Of a DNA stretch of 32,173 bases, positions 25,701 to 32,173 are shown in pieces. The first letter of the stretch is position 1, and each line of letters starts with the position of its first letter. Under the pieces are notes generated by a model. It saw only the letters and a program-made list of their open reading frames with translations, was not told the DNA's origin and searched no databases. Origin of the DNA: Phycisphaerae bacterium (GTDB lineage Bacteria; Planctomycetota; Phycisphaerae; Sedimentisphaerales; Anaerobacaceae); the NCBI GenBank assembly GCA_016782865.1, contig JADHXR010000092.1:1-32173 (forward strand), given 5' to 3'. The position numbers were made by a program, and so were the translations under genes.

Positions 25701-26488
25701 CTGCAAATGAGGGCGGTTTCGGTCTGTCCAATGAGCGTACAACCCGTTAGCGTCGGGGCCGGCTGGGTCTGGCGCATGTCCATGCCAATCCGGCCACCGA
25801 TCACGGTGACGTTCGCATGGCTGCCTCCTGATCCGGCGCCGCCTTCCAAACCACAGTAACCATGTGTCGCATCGATCGTGCAGTCCTGGACCCCCGACCC
25901 CTGCGCAGCTCGATGTCGTATACCTACGGCCCCTGCGTTTCCTGGTCCGATGGTCACGTTAATGCCGATCAGCATCTGATTCATGCTGATGTTGGGCTGT
26001 GGCTGATCGACCGGGGTCTCAGTCCCTGCCCCCGGAGCCCAAAAGTGAATAACGTACTTGGGGTGTTCGGTATCCGAGAAACCCTCAGAGTGAGGTGCAA
26101 GAACAATACACGGTCGCTTTTCGGCACTGCGCGAGCCGACCAGCACACAGGGATAGTCCCGCGTTCCCTGCCGCCTGCCGTCTCGACGCATCGGACGGTA
26201 CTGCTCACAGTTGAGCGTATCCGAGACCTTGTACCGGCCCGATGGGAAGAAGCAGACCATCTGACGGTCCCGGGCGAAGTCGATGGCCCGCTGCAATGCC
26301 TCGGTCGAGTCACGTTTGCCTCGCAGATCCGCAGAAAAGGGAGTGTCCGTGACGTCCACAAAACCCAGAGCAGCCAACTCTGGATTGCCGAGTTCCGCCA
26401 GGGCTTCGCCCTTCATTGGTGTCCCTGGTGTGATAACGGAGGGCACCACGAACACAATCGCAAGTATGTACAAGTTCAATGGTCTCAT
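22748..26488 (-). CDS. Giant secreted protein: double beta-helix (GH55-like) plus TIM-barrel hydrolase
   Basis: 1246 residues, unbroken. Signal peptide MRPLNLYILAIVFVVPSVIT. A first pectate-lyase-3 type helix starts near residue 45 (FSADLRGKRDSTEALQRAID) and a second near 430 (DTPYRAAGNGITDDAAAIQR), the tandem arrangement known from GH55 exo-beta-1,3-glucanases. A Gly/Ser/Ala linker near 745-770 leads to a separate hydrolase domain: PIKPHSKNPSYWEHHGKPIV, GNYIRCTMSSRE, RGIIVQLEIWDRWNES, and VLFQVDNESG near 967. The D-N-E in the last motif is where clan GH-A enzymes carry the acid/base Glu. The C-terminus is a beta-domain (GQQYAIFFTGDGDGRVGIEL). The architecture is either a natural bifunctional enzyme or an old fusion; the linker speaks for a natural one. 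It has its own promoter with a palindrome. Confidence 0.75.
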   Translation of the reverse strand: MRPLNLYILAIVFVVPSVITPGTPMKGEALAELGNPELAALGFVDVTDTPFSADLRGKRDSTEALQRAIDFARDRQMVCFFPSGRYKVSDTLNCEQYRPMRRDGRRQGTRDYPCVLVGSRSAEKRPCIVLAPHSEGFSDTEHPKYVIHFWAPGAGTETPVDQPQPNISMNQMLIGINVTIGPGNAGAVGIRHRAAQGSGVQDCTIDATHGYCGLEGGAGSGGSHANVTVIGGRIGMDMRQTQPAPTLTGCTLIGQTETALICSSRQALCAVGLRVETETSGPAIVTKKLWGAHHGQFCLVDSQIIMRNPGKNAAIEAASSLYLNNVYVHGAETLVRQPDIPALRAGEPGWVCVNEYAGGVAERYRTRKYDNRTFTYPAPIFVDGKRLERPFLANVEPGRTPPIDLQARHLWDERFPSWESPAATNVKDTPYRAAGNGITDDAAAIQRAIDEHEIVFLPKGHYAVSKTIRLRPHTKLIGAHRCFSWLVPVERDGGDFNNPADPQPVVRTANDVHAETMIAFLGIRTLRESSAAYCLHWRAGHRSIFRDTNIVFSFRAPPQGPAQFLQATRAKQLYNHPVVRIDGHGGGRWYNFHQESSRGHGRDYRHLLISGTTEPLHMYQCNPEHARSDANLEMNKARHVSLYGVKGEYNQTIILVRDCDHVRIFGYGGNAAAHEDQALFVIERTDNFLLANLVDSPRMPQGIPDTFFAGDGTDPGRWHMVRENTAAGETVATAPLDRPVLYKRGSASEAPTGANGGGDASATPIKPHSKNPSYWEHHGKPIVLIGGSDRDNVFQWALDGTKLTDHLDLLVACGGNYIRCTMSSREYTPEGYRWDLLPYPFAKIGDKYDLEQWDDDYWNKLRAFLRETKKRGIIVQLEIWDRWNESGDSRQARFGWYWSPWNPNNNVMYDWSDSPLLKRGRTSFYNAFHMAAAEKDPVLLPLQQRFVEKILNEIIDNGNDHVLFQVDNESGIGDGTLEPDPYWARFVRRYAKSKGACDIFVCSSRRFHWPTPYEATTFQDWDNPEVRVPLLNAAFNFSDISQNNGASGQTQYDNILWYRSRMLAHGARPINNVKCYHFNWPIGSSFGKDRTSPTDAEAGAKFWRAVFAGSAGIRFHRHTPTRPAGLREGFGLAFEGQRHLRSMREFLDAVHIFRMNPRNDLLSQRVTNEAYCLAEPGQQYAIFFTGDGDGRVGIELAASGRSFELRWLDIATSCWGQRATVSSRGDYMLRAPSSVHWVAVLTASNP

Positions 26489-26508
26489 GGTTCGAATATC
26501 CTAAGATG

Positions 26509-26537
26509 ATCATATGTGCACATGCACAACGATTCAA
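26509..26537 (-). promoter_or_regulatory. Sigma70-type promoter with palindromic operator candidate
   Basis: On the minus strand TTGAAT (26537-26532), a 17-base spacer and TATGAT (26514-26509). The spacer overlaps ATGTGCACAT (26514-26523), a perfect 10-base palindrome, and a second GTGCA/TGCAC repeat. The start site would fall near 26502, leaving a leader of about 14 bases, and AGGA at 26502-26499 serves as ribosome site. A repressor bound to the palindrome would block the promoter. Confidence 0.55.
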
Positions 26538-26789
26538 GATAATAAAGAGTCGAAGGTAAAGGGGCACTATGGGGCCGCGGCGTTCATCGAAGCGTACTAT
26601 CTTTCACATGGAAATTGCCAAGTTCAGCGACAACCGAACATTGTTTCGGACTCGATTCGGGCAAAAAGTGGTCTGAGCGGAGGCATTCTGAAAACAAGAT
26701 GCCACTTGAAGATCGCAAAGTTTTTTGGCTCATGAGGAACGTGACTTCTCGGCGAATTACGGCATGCTACAGCTCAAGTGAGTAGACGC

Positions 26790-26808
26790 CTTTTGGTGCG
26801 GCCAAAAG
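26790..26808 (-). terminator. Hairpin behind the GDPD gene
   Basis: CTTTTGG (26790-26796) pairs with CCAAAAG (26802-26808) around TGCGG, 36 bases beyond the GDPD stop on the minus strand. Seven perfect pairs, but no T-run follows on either strand, so it may be an RNA 3'-end hairpin and not a strong terminator. Confidence 0.3.
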
Positions 26809-26843
26809 ATCCAACTCTGCAATGCAGGGAATGGGGAGAAGAA

Positions 26844-27815
26844 TCAATAATGCGGCCCTTGAAAGAACCGTGACTTTGATGGAGGAATCGCAGATTTACT
26901 GTACAGTAACTTTCCCACCTTCCTTGGAAGATCCGTTTCGATCACATCGGCCCCTCGCTGCAACAGGGTTCGGTAGTGTTGCTCAACTGCCGCGGCACCA
27001 CTTATAACAACGGCAACGAATTCTCGATCCAGATTCCTGGAGGTACCCACCATACAGCAGGTCCCTTTCGCATGGATCATCTTCCACAGTTCTCTGTCCC
27101 TTGGCGGCGCGTGTCCTACAAACGCAATGATGTTGCTCCAGGGAACTCCCGTCTCATTGAACGCGTGAAATCTCTCACGATTGGGAATCATCACCTCCAT
27201 CATTACGTTCTTGTTCAACTCATAGCATTTCTTGGCGTCCTTGAAACTGTAGACGATCAGCATTGTGTATGCCTCAGCCTGATGTTTCTGAATCTTCCTG
27301 ACACGGGCTTCAACAGGCACCTCCTTCTGATCGAGCACGAGAATTGTCTTACTCCGAGCCCATTGCAGCACCTCATCGAGTGTTGGGATCTGAAACTTGG
27401 TAACGATCCCTTCGGTGTCTCTTAGACGCAGTTCTTTCAGTTCCGACAGTGTGAATGCCACGACGCGACCTTCGCCAGTCGTGGTCCTGTTGAGTGTTGC
27501 ATCATGATGCACTACGATCGCACCATCCTTGCTGTAGCGAGGATCAATTTCCATGATGGCAAAGGTGTGTTGAAGCGTATTCTCAAATGTTGCGATGCAG
27601 TTCTCGGGAAATCCTTGTTGAGGGCCTCCGCGATGCGCGCTAACGAAATGTAGAGACTCACCTGTATACTTGAAGAACTCCCGCAGACCCTGTGGATTTC
27701 GCGGTTTGATCACATGCAACCGTGAAGACGTTGAAGAGCTGGGCGCCACATCTTCAGGTAATGCCAAGCTGGGCACGATCAGCACAACGATTAGAGTTAT
27801 CACTTGTGATCTCAT
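26844..27815 (-). CDS. Secreted glycerophosphodiester phosphodiesterase-like protein
   Basis: 323 residues from ATG 27815. An upstream in-frame TTG at 27854 exists, but ATG 27815 starts directly with a good signal peptide (MRSQVITLIVVLIVPSLALP). The GDPD (UgpQ/GlpQ) TIM barrel shows H61-R62 in SAHRGGPQQGFPENCIATF, the metal ligands E89 and D91 in MEIDPRYSKDG, and H104 in VVHHDATLNRTTTGEG; later FQIPTLDEVLQWAR and GADVIETDLPRKVGKLL fit the family. It would cleave glycerophosphodiesters to glycerol 3-phosphate and an alcohol in the periplasm; planctomycete relatives are often annotated next to glycan genes with unknown substrate. The gene is complete and faces away from the M81 gene. Confidence 0.85.
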   Translation of the reverse strand: MRSQVITLIVVLIVPSLALPEDVAPSSSTSSRLHVIKPRNPQGLREFFKYTGESLHFVSAHRGGPQQGFPENCIATFENTLQHTFAIMEIDPRYSKDGAIVVHHDATLNRTTTGEGRVVAFTLSELKELRLRDTEGIVTKFQIPTLDEVLQWARSKTILVLDQKEVPVEARVRKIQKHQAEAYTMLIVYSFKDAKKCYELNKNVMMEVMIPNRERFHAFNETGVPWSNIIAFVGHAPPRDRELWKMIHAKGTCCMVGTSRNLDREFVAVVISGAAAVEQHYRTLLQRGADVIETDLPRKVGKLLYSKSAIPPSKSRFFQGPHY

Positions 27816-27867
27816 CTTTCGTCTACGTCCCCGGAATCTTGTGGATTCTTCCAAACCATGTTACGAC

Positions 27868-27897
27868 ATATTAGCAAATATTCGCAGCCTATGTGAA
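27868..27897 (-). promoter_or_regulatory. Possible sigma70-type promoter for the GDPD gene
   Basis: TTCACA (27897-27892), an 18-base spacer and TAATAT (27873-27868) on the minus strand. The -10 is good and the -35 moderate. The leader to ATG 27815 would be about 46 bases. Confidence 0.4.
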
Positions 27898-28141
27898 CGG
27901 TTTTTCGGCTTGACGATCTGTAATAATGGACTTAGTCAATCCGGCAAATCATAACTTGTCGGCACTGACTCGCAGAAATAGGCTGCGTTTGGGGTGATTC
28001 AATGGGCCAAAACGCAGGCTGGATAGACCCCTATGTCTCGCCAGAAGAGAGTGGACAATGGAATTCGCGGAGGTATCATTGGCGATTGAAAACCGTAAGT
28101 CAGCCCGATGAAAATAGTAGTAGCGTGGTGAGGAGTTGCGA

Positions 28142-29617
28142 ATGAGAGTCTGCAAAATGGCCGTGTGGAGTATTCTCGCTGTTGTGGTTGTAGCTCGGGT
28201 CTGCACTTGTGGCGAAAAGAAAACGATAAGAATTGCTGTCGCAACTTTTCCACACGAAACATGCACCTTTGCGCCGAAGCCAACCACAATCGAGGACTGG
28301 GAATATTTTGGCCCTCCGACGGCTGATATCATCGATACGTCTAGCGGCTACATTGGCGGATTCAGAAGGATGTGCGATGAGTTCGGAGGTGTGGAGCTAA
28401 TCGGGATCACTTCTCCCCGCCGAGTCCGCGGCGGCTCTTCCGGTAGTTGGAATACGACTGCAGCATTCGACAAATATTGCCATTTGATGGCCGAAGATCT
28501 CAAAAAGACAGGTCATCTTGACGGATTGTTCCTGGCACTCCATGGCGCTATGGCGGTCACCGGCATACCTAAACCAGAAGCAGAGATTGTAAGAAGACTG
28601 CGCAAGGTTGTTGGCGATATACCCATCATGGTAACCCTCGACCTCCACGCCAATGAAGACCACGAGTTGTCTGATGCCGCAGATGCTGTTTTTATCATAA
28701 AGAGGTATCCGCATTACGATACGGCGCTCATAGGTGAGCGTGCTGCTCATGTAATGATCAAAACCATCCGCGGAGATTACATTCCTACGATGGCGACCCG
28801 TAAACCGGGTGTGATTACGCCCAGCGTCTTTCAGGGTACCGGTCTATCGCCGGCGATGGATATCATGGAACGGGCTCGTCGATGGGAGTGTCGGCGCAGA
28901 GATGTCTATGTATCAGTTGCATTCGGCTTCGCCTACGCTGATGTCCCGGATGTAGGGGCTACAGTGATGGTTGTGACAAACAATAATCAAGAACTCGCCG
29001 ATAAAATTGCCAATGACATGTCTGATTACATATGGAGAAATCGGGAGGCTTTTGCGGGAAAGAAGTTGCCCAAAACGAAACAGGGTGTTGCTGAGGCGAT
29101 AAAGGCGGCAAAGGAGGGTAAGACGCCAGTGGTCATCGCCGATCATAGCGATAGGACTGGAGGTTCCTCACAAATACTCGAAGAGCTGATCAGGCAAGGC
29201 GCAGAAAACTTCTATATTGCCACGCTTCGGGATGAGAAAGCAATAGATAGTATCAAAGGGAGGTATAACACCGGTGATGCCATTACCATTCGTGTGGGGG
29301 GGTATTCGGACAGATTTGCTGGAAATCCAGTAGAAATCACCGGGAAGGTTGAATTCTTAGGTGAGCACGGCGCCGACGCGATTGCGGTGCTCCACTTCGG
29401 CAAGAACAATCGGATTATTCTAACGCCAACTCTTCGGCAGGTCACCGACACCGGCATTTTTGCCCCACTCGGCATCAATTTCACAGAACTCGATATCATA
29501 GTGCTGAAATCGCGGGTCCATTTCAGAAGAGGCTACCATGAGACAGGTATTGCAGGGGCGATTTTTGAAGTTGACGCCCCGGGATGGGGGCCGGCTGATC
29601 TGACGACGCTACCCTAA
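28142..29617 (+). CDS. M81 family (MlrC-like) metallopeptidase, exported
   Basis: 491 residues from ATG 28142, chosen over TTG 28136 because AGGAG at 28131-28135 is at ideal distance. The start (MRVCKMAVWSILAVVVVARV) is a signal peptide. The protein follows MlrC/DUF1485: IRIAVATFPHETCTFAPKPT, FLALHGAM with H134, and TLDLHANEDHELSD with D167 and H169 as probable zinc ligands, then KRYPHYDTALIGERAA. The C-terminal MlrC domain starts near residue 325 with TPVVIADHSDRTGGSSQILE and ends with FRRGYHETGIAGAIFEVDAP. MlrC proteins hydrolyse linearised microcystin in sphingomonads, but the wide family is thought to act on other small peptides. Whether it works in the periplasm here is inferred from the signal peptide. 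Confidence 0.87.
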   Translation: MRVCKMAVWSILAVVVVARVCTCGEKKTIRIAVATFPHETCTFAPKPTTIEDWEYFGPPTADIIDTSSGYIGGFRRMCDEFGGVELIGITSPRRVRGGSSGSWNTTAAFDKYCHLMAEDLKKTGHLDGLFLALHGAMAVTGIPKPEAEIVRRLRKVVGDIPIMVTLDLHANEDHELSDAADAVFIIKRYPHYDTALIGERAAHVMIKTIRGDYIPTMATRKPGVITPSVFQGTGLSPAMDIMERARRWECRRRDVYVSVAFGFAYADVPDVGATVMVVTNNNQELADKIANDMSDYIWRNREAFAGKKLPKTKQGVAEAIKAAKEGKTPVVIADHSDRTGGSSQILEELIRQGAENFYIATLRDEKAIDSIKGRYNTGDAITIRVGGYSDRFAGNPVEITGKVEFLGEHGADAIAVLHFGKNNRIILTPTLRQVTDTGIFAPLGINFTELDIIVLKSRVHFRRGYHETGIAGAIFEVDAPGWGPADLTTLP

Positions 29618-29633
29618 TAAGAACATTCCCAGG

Positions 29634-29661
29634 AATCTCTACCCTATCCACAGGAGAGATT
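29634..29661 (+). terminator. Hairpin behind the M81 gene
   Basis: AATCTCT (29634-29640) and AGAGATT (29655-29661) are perfect 7-base complements around a 14-base loop, 17 bases after the stop. No T-run follows. Confidence 0.3.
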
Positions 29662-29716
29662 GAACTAGGACAATAATGCTGGCGCCGGCATCATGTAGAC
29701 ACAGGACCATTAGAGC

Positions 29717-30193
29717 CTAAGGCGCTTGGAGCAACGCACCTCGCTTTCCTTGCAGCAGAAACACAGCAGAGCCAGCGGGGTCCGAGAGAGCGCGACGTCC
29801 ACCTCTGAAGAGCCCAAAGTTGAATACGAAGATCCCTAGCGAGGGCCGCAAGAGATATTCCGCCCGCCGTTGGGTCAGCGCCAACAGCATGTGCTGGTCA
29901 AAGGGCAGATCTTTCTCCCTGTCTATGAAGTCTCGGAAGCAATCGCAGTAACGCCACGAGGCGTGGGCGATCGAGTAGGCGATGTTCTCGCCGAAGTTTC
30001 GCCGGGCAAGGGATGCACCTCCCTCACCACTGTTGTTCGAAATCACTAATGCGAATCGTTCATCCTGTGCTCCGGCCCATAACGCGGTCTTTCCCAACCG
30101 CGAGTGACCAAAGACGACGCGTTTAGCATCCACGGCGGGATTCGTCTCCAGATAGTCCAGGGCGCGACTCAGTCCCCACGCCCGGGCTCCGAG
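29717..30193 (-). pseudogene. Fragment of a CE15 glucuronoyl esterase-like protein
   Basis: Reading on the minus strand from about 30193: GARAWGLSRALDYLETNPAV, then VDAKRVVFGHSRLGKTALWA, ALVISNNSGEGGASLARRNF and LPFDQHMLLAL. GHSRLGK holds the nucleophile Ser of CE15 esterases, which release glucuronic acid esters linking xylan to lignin or algal glycans. Homologues have about 200 residues before this point and the catalytic His about 60 residues after DQHML. Here the front is replaced by the end of the alpha/beta hydrolase gene (stop 30196), and after LTQRRAEYL the text no longer matches. There is no ribosome site or signal peptide. Only the middle of the gene is present, so it is inactive. 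Confidence 0.65.
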
Positions 30194-30195
30194 CG

Positions 30196-31191
30196 TTATC
30201 GCGCTGGACCCTCAGTTGCCGTGCTCTCGGACGTGGAAGTATCCGGCGATCCCAGGGGTGGCGATTTCGATTTCAGATGCCTTTCGAAGAACGCGAGGAC
30301 CATCGTCTCGATTTCGGGCGCATCGAAACCCGGTTTGCCGTGTCCGGCGCCGTGGATCGTGTGGAAATGCCCGCTAACACCCACCACCTTCAAAGACTCG
30401 AATAAGAGTTGGCTCTGATTGATCGGTACGGTGCGGTCCTTGTCTCCGTGGGCGATCAGGAACGGCGGATCGTCCTTGGTCACATAGGTGATGGGATTCA
30501 AGCGTGAGGCCTTGCCTTTGTTCTCCAGCACCGCGCCACCGATCAGCTTGGCCTCGGGTGAGTTCGCATCGCCATGCTTCTCGTATCCAGGTGTGGTCAC
30601 AAACACCTTGAAATCCGTCGGCCCGTAGTAATCACACACCGCCTGCACGCGGCTGGAGTGCTCGAGGTTTCCACCAACGTCGAATTCCTTCACGTCACCA
30701 CTCGTGCCGACGAGCGAGACGAGATGTCCCCCCGCCGAACTACCCCACACGCCGAAACGATTGGGATCGATGTTGTATTCCTTCGCGTGAGCGCGCAGCC
30801 AGCGGATGGCCGCTTTGCAATCCTCGATTTGCGCGGGAAACACCGCATGGCCGCTGAGGCGGTAGTTGATGCTCGCCACAGCGTAACCGCGCTGGGTGTA
30901 ACCCTTGCGCAACGGTAGACAGCGTTCTTTGCTGCCGTTCTGCCAACCGCCGCCGTGGATCCATATAATCAACGGCAACGGGCCATCAGCCTTGTCTGGA
31001 ACGAAGAGGTCGAGCACATGGCGCTCGTGGCCGTCGACGACGTAGGCGATATTGCGTTGGGCCCTTACGCCTTCGGGCACGCTAGGCGTCTGAGTGTTTT
31101 GTCTGGCTTGACCCCTAGATTGTTGCTGGGCAGATACGGTCAAGGCTGTGGAGAGGATAAGTACACAAGTGAGTAAGTTCGTTTTATTCAT
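30196..31191 (-). CDS. Secreted alpha/beta hydrolase (BD-FAE/esterase-lipase like)
   Basis: 331 residues; ATG 31191, signal peptide MNKTNLLTCVLILSTALTVSA. A complete alpha/beta hydrolase: the oxyanion motif HGGGW begins at 79, nucleophile S152 in GVWGSSAGGHLVSL, acid D252 in HGDKDRTVP and H284 in HGAGHGKPGF. RNIAYVVDGHERHVLDLFVP at 47-66 is the usual opening of planctomycete 'alpha/beta hydrolase, BD-FAE' genes, which remove acetyl or feruloyl groups from polysaccharides. The tail after HLKSK (SPPLGSPDTSTSESTATEGP) is longer than in most relatives and ends at the junction with the CE15 remnant. The ribosome site is weak (GAGAAAAG). Confidence 0.87.
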   Translation of the reverse strand: MNKTNLLTCVLILSTALTVSAQQQSRGQARQNTQTPSVPEGVRAQRNIAYVVDGHERHVLDLFVPDKADGPLPLIIWIHGGGWQNGSKERCLPLRKGYTQRGYAVASINYRLSGHAVFPAQIEDCKAAIRWLRAHAKEYNIDPNRFGVWGSSAGGHLVSLVGTSGDVKEFDVGGNLEHSSRVQAVCDYYGPTDFKVFVTTPGYEKHGDANSPEAKLIGGAVLENKGKASRLNPITYVTKDDPPFLIAHGDKDRTVPINQSQLLFESLKVVGVSGHFHTIHGAGHGKPGFDAPEIETMVLAFFERHLKSKSPPLGSPDTSTSESTATEGPAR

Positions 31192-31539
31192 GGCTGGTTT
31201 CTTTTCTCGGATTCCTGCATCCCCTTAGCATTTATTCCCTAGACCGACATTTTCCATATGACCTTACTGATAGCTATTCTGATTTTACAGCAATAGAAAT
31301 GATCATACGTCTGACTGAAAGGAAGATCAAGGGGCTGTTTCATGTGAAGGGTGCGGGAGCAAGTTCAAGGCCTGGCAGCTTGAGTGAGTATCAGCCCTTG
31401 GTTTTTTTGTACCGGTCACCTATGAAAAGCTCAAAGTCAAACACTAGTCGGGATAGAAATGCGGCGCGCGCAACCTTAGGCAAAGGCTTGGCTGTTTCAG
31501 CGTTTCCGCTTTACGTGCCCGTTTAGCCTTCACCATAGT
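31192..31539. other. Intergenic region upstream of the alpha/beta hydrolase
   Basis: About 350 bases without a recognisable gene. It contains the long-range hairpin with a T-run at 31328-31408. On the minus strand, ATG 31536 opens 30 basic codons (MVKAKRARKAETLKQPSL) ending at 31444, placed where an intron-encoded protein would begin if the structured region to the right is a group II intron. No clear promoter for the hydrolase gene was found. Confidence 0.4.
31328..31408 (+). ncRNA. Long-range hairpin followed by seven T, possible small RNA end
   Basis: CAAGGGGCTG (31328-31337) pairs with CAGCCCTTG (31392-31400), nine pairs with one bulged G. A TTTTTTT run follows at 31402-31408. The enclosed 54 bases contain a smaller CAAG/CTTG stem. 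As a plus-strand RNA it would end like a rho-independent transcript, but no plus-strand gene lies upstream within 1.7 kb. Function is unknown. Confidence 0.3.
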
Positions 31540-32100
31540 CCACGTTTCCGCAGGCCTCCCTGCGATCCCGGACAGTCGGATTTCCCGAATCCGGTTCTGG
31601 TCTCGGCCCTATTTGACATTTTCTGGATAAAGGCCTTCCTGCACAATTTGAGACTTAAGTGCTAGCTCACATGCATCCCATAATTGTACAGTTTACCAGT
31701 ATCCTCGTTCCGAGGGTCCATGGCATTCATTCCAGTTCTGTGCCTGGATGCACATGCCTTACTCAGAACCACCGAGTACCCAGAGCCCCTTTGCCAGGCG
31801 TGGGCGCTACCCACTGCCTGGGTGACTTTGAAAGTCACCTCAGAAGACATTACTCTTCCTTCATAGCTCATACGGACTCATGCGCCAGACCAAATCCCTC
31901 CCAACGTCTTGGTTTACCCTTGTACGTTAGGTCTTTGCAGGTTGTCGCCAGTCCCTGCTGGGAAACGGCCCTTCCCGACATTATCTCTGCAATCCTTGTA
32001 TAGGCGCAAGGACCCTTACCCCGTAGCGTCCCTTCGGTGCCCTTGCCCGTTTCTTCCCGAAGGACTGCGGTCTCACCTCAGGATTTACAGGTTCGACACG
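31540..32100 (-). mobile_element. Highly structured RNA region, possible 5' half of a group II intron
   Basis: Read on the minus strand from about 32099 (GTGTC, loosely like the GUGYG intron start), the region has no protein similarity but a chain of stable hairpins: 32065-32057 with 32037-32028; 32012-32007 with 31998-31993; TTCCC/GGGAA at 31976-31960; 31858-31843; a perfect 9-bp arm at 31839-31821; an 11-bp arm with one bulge at 31821-31794; and 31593-31577 and 31564-31549. A start codon at 31536 then opens a short basic peptide. This succession of domain-I-like arms followed by an ORF start is how a group II intron looks from its 5' end. No reverse transcriptase and no domain V were found, so it would be truncated, and another structured RNA remains possible. 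Confidence 0.4.
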
Positions 32101-32173
32101 CCAACTATCCGTCGCAATGCAACTTCAACGACGGGGCAAATTTCGGGGCTGCAGTCATTCCATAACGTTCAAG

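Larger units (their letters stand above)
26489..26843. other. Intergenic region of 355 bases
   Basis: It holds the minus-strand promoter and palindrome (26509-26537) for the giant gene and a hairpin (26790-26808) behind the GDPD gene. A plus-strand stretch ending near 26785 reads as GKKWSERRHSENKMPLEDRK and onward without a start or known family, and may be noise or another gene tail. Nothing else was recognised. Confidence 0.5.

Noticed and set aside
26770..26784. Shared 15-base element with 31376-31390 (CAGCT-NN-AGTGAGTA)
   Set aside because: Only two copies with two differences, at different distances from the next gene. This can arise by chance in 32 kb.
31875..31900. CATGAGTCC on the minus strand resembling a hammerhead ribozyme core
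   Set aside because: The GAAA core and the flanking stems of a hammerhead are not there.
1..32173. CRISPR array, tRNA or rRNA genes, transposase genes
   Set aside because: No regular spaced repeats, cloverleaf, rRNA-like text or DDE/HUH transposase was recognised on either strand.

Overview
The window looks like an accessory region of a Planctomycetota-type genome (Phycisphaerae/Sedimentisphaerales-like; Lentisphaerota or Kiritimatiellota are not excluded). The basis is the mix of families: a GFTLIELL pseudopilin with an H-X9-D tail, PQQ-type beta-propeller, LamG and CBM modules, formylglycine sulfatases, FAD-dependent oxidoreductases with a carbohydrate-binding front end, and many secreted glycan-active enzymes. 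The placement is inferred from family content; no rRNA or tRNA gene was seen.

Layout. 1-3.6 kb: tail of a type II secretin, a 5'-truncated beta-propeller gene and an intact membrane-bound spermidine synthase-like protein. 3.6-9.4 kb: a sigma54-like promoter with no fitting gene, a minus-strand LamG/CBM remnant, an intact pseudopilin, a broken secreted hydrolase and an intact secreted GHL6-like hydrolase. 9.4-14.2 kb: a BtrH-like cysteine hydrolase/acyltransferase with a duplicated N-terminal domain, a LamG-pseudopilin chimera, and an FAD oxidoreductase missing its FAD-binding front and carrying a frameshift. 14.4-20.2 kb: an unrecognised secreted protein (frameshifted), an intact GH127 beta-L-arabinofuranosidase, a sulfatase pseudogene, and an in-frame GH16-sulfatase fusion. 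20.5-31.2 kb: mostly intact secreted enzymes, namely a beta-helix protein, a 1246-residue double beta-helix plus TIM-barrel protein, a GDPD phosphodiesterase, an M81/MlrC peptidase, a CE15 esterase fragment and an alpha/beta hydrolase. 31.2-32.2 kb: a strongly structured non-coding stretch, possibly the 5' half of a group II intron on the minus strand.

Function. The intact and broken genes together suggest breakdown of complex, partly sulfated polysaccharides: GH16, GH127, sulfatases, CE15 and beta-helix enzymes, nearly all with signal peptides. The pseudopilins and secretin point to a type II secretion or pilus-like surface apparatus nearby.

The most striking property is structural. At least ten places join pieces of genes in the original order and orientation: start plus tail without the middle, or the front of one gene fused to the rear of another. 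The breaks fall mainly in large multi-copy families, while single-copy-looking genes are intact. Four frameshifts sit in G or C runs. This is either a locus decaying by serial internal deletion or a scaffold whose gaps were closed without the missing sequence. Sequence alone cannot decide between them, so fusion proteins here should not be taken at face value.
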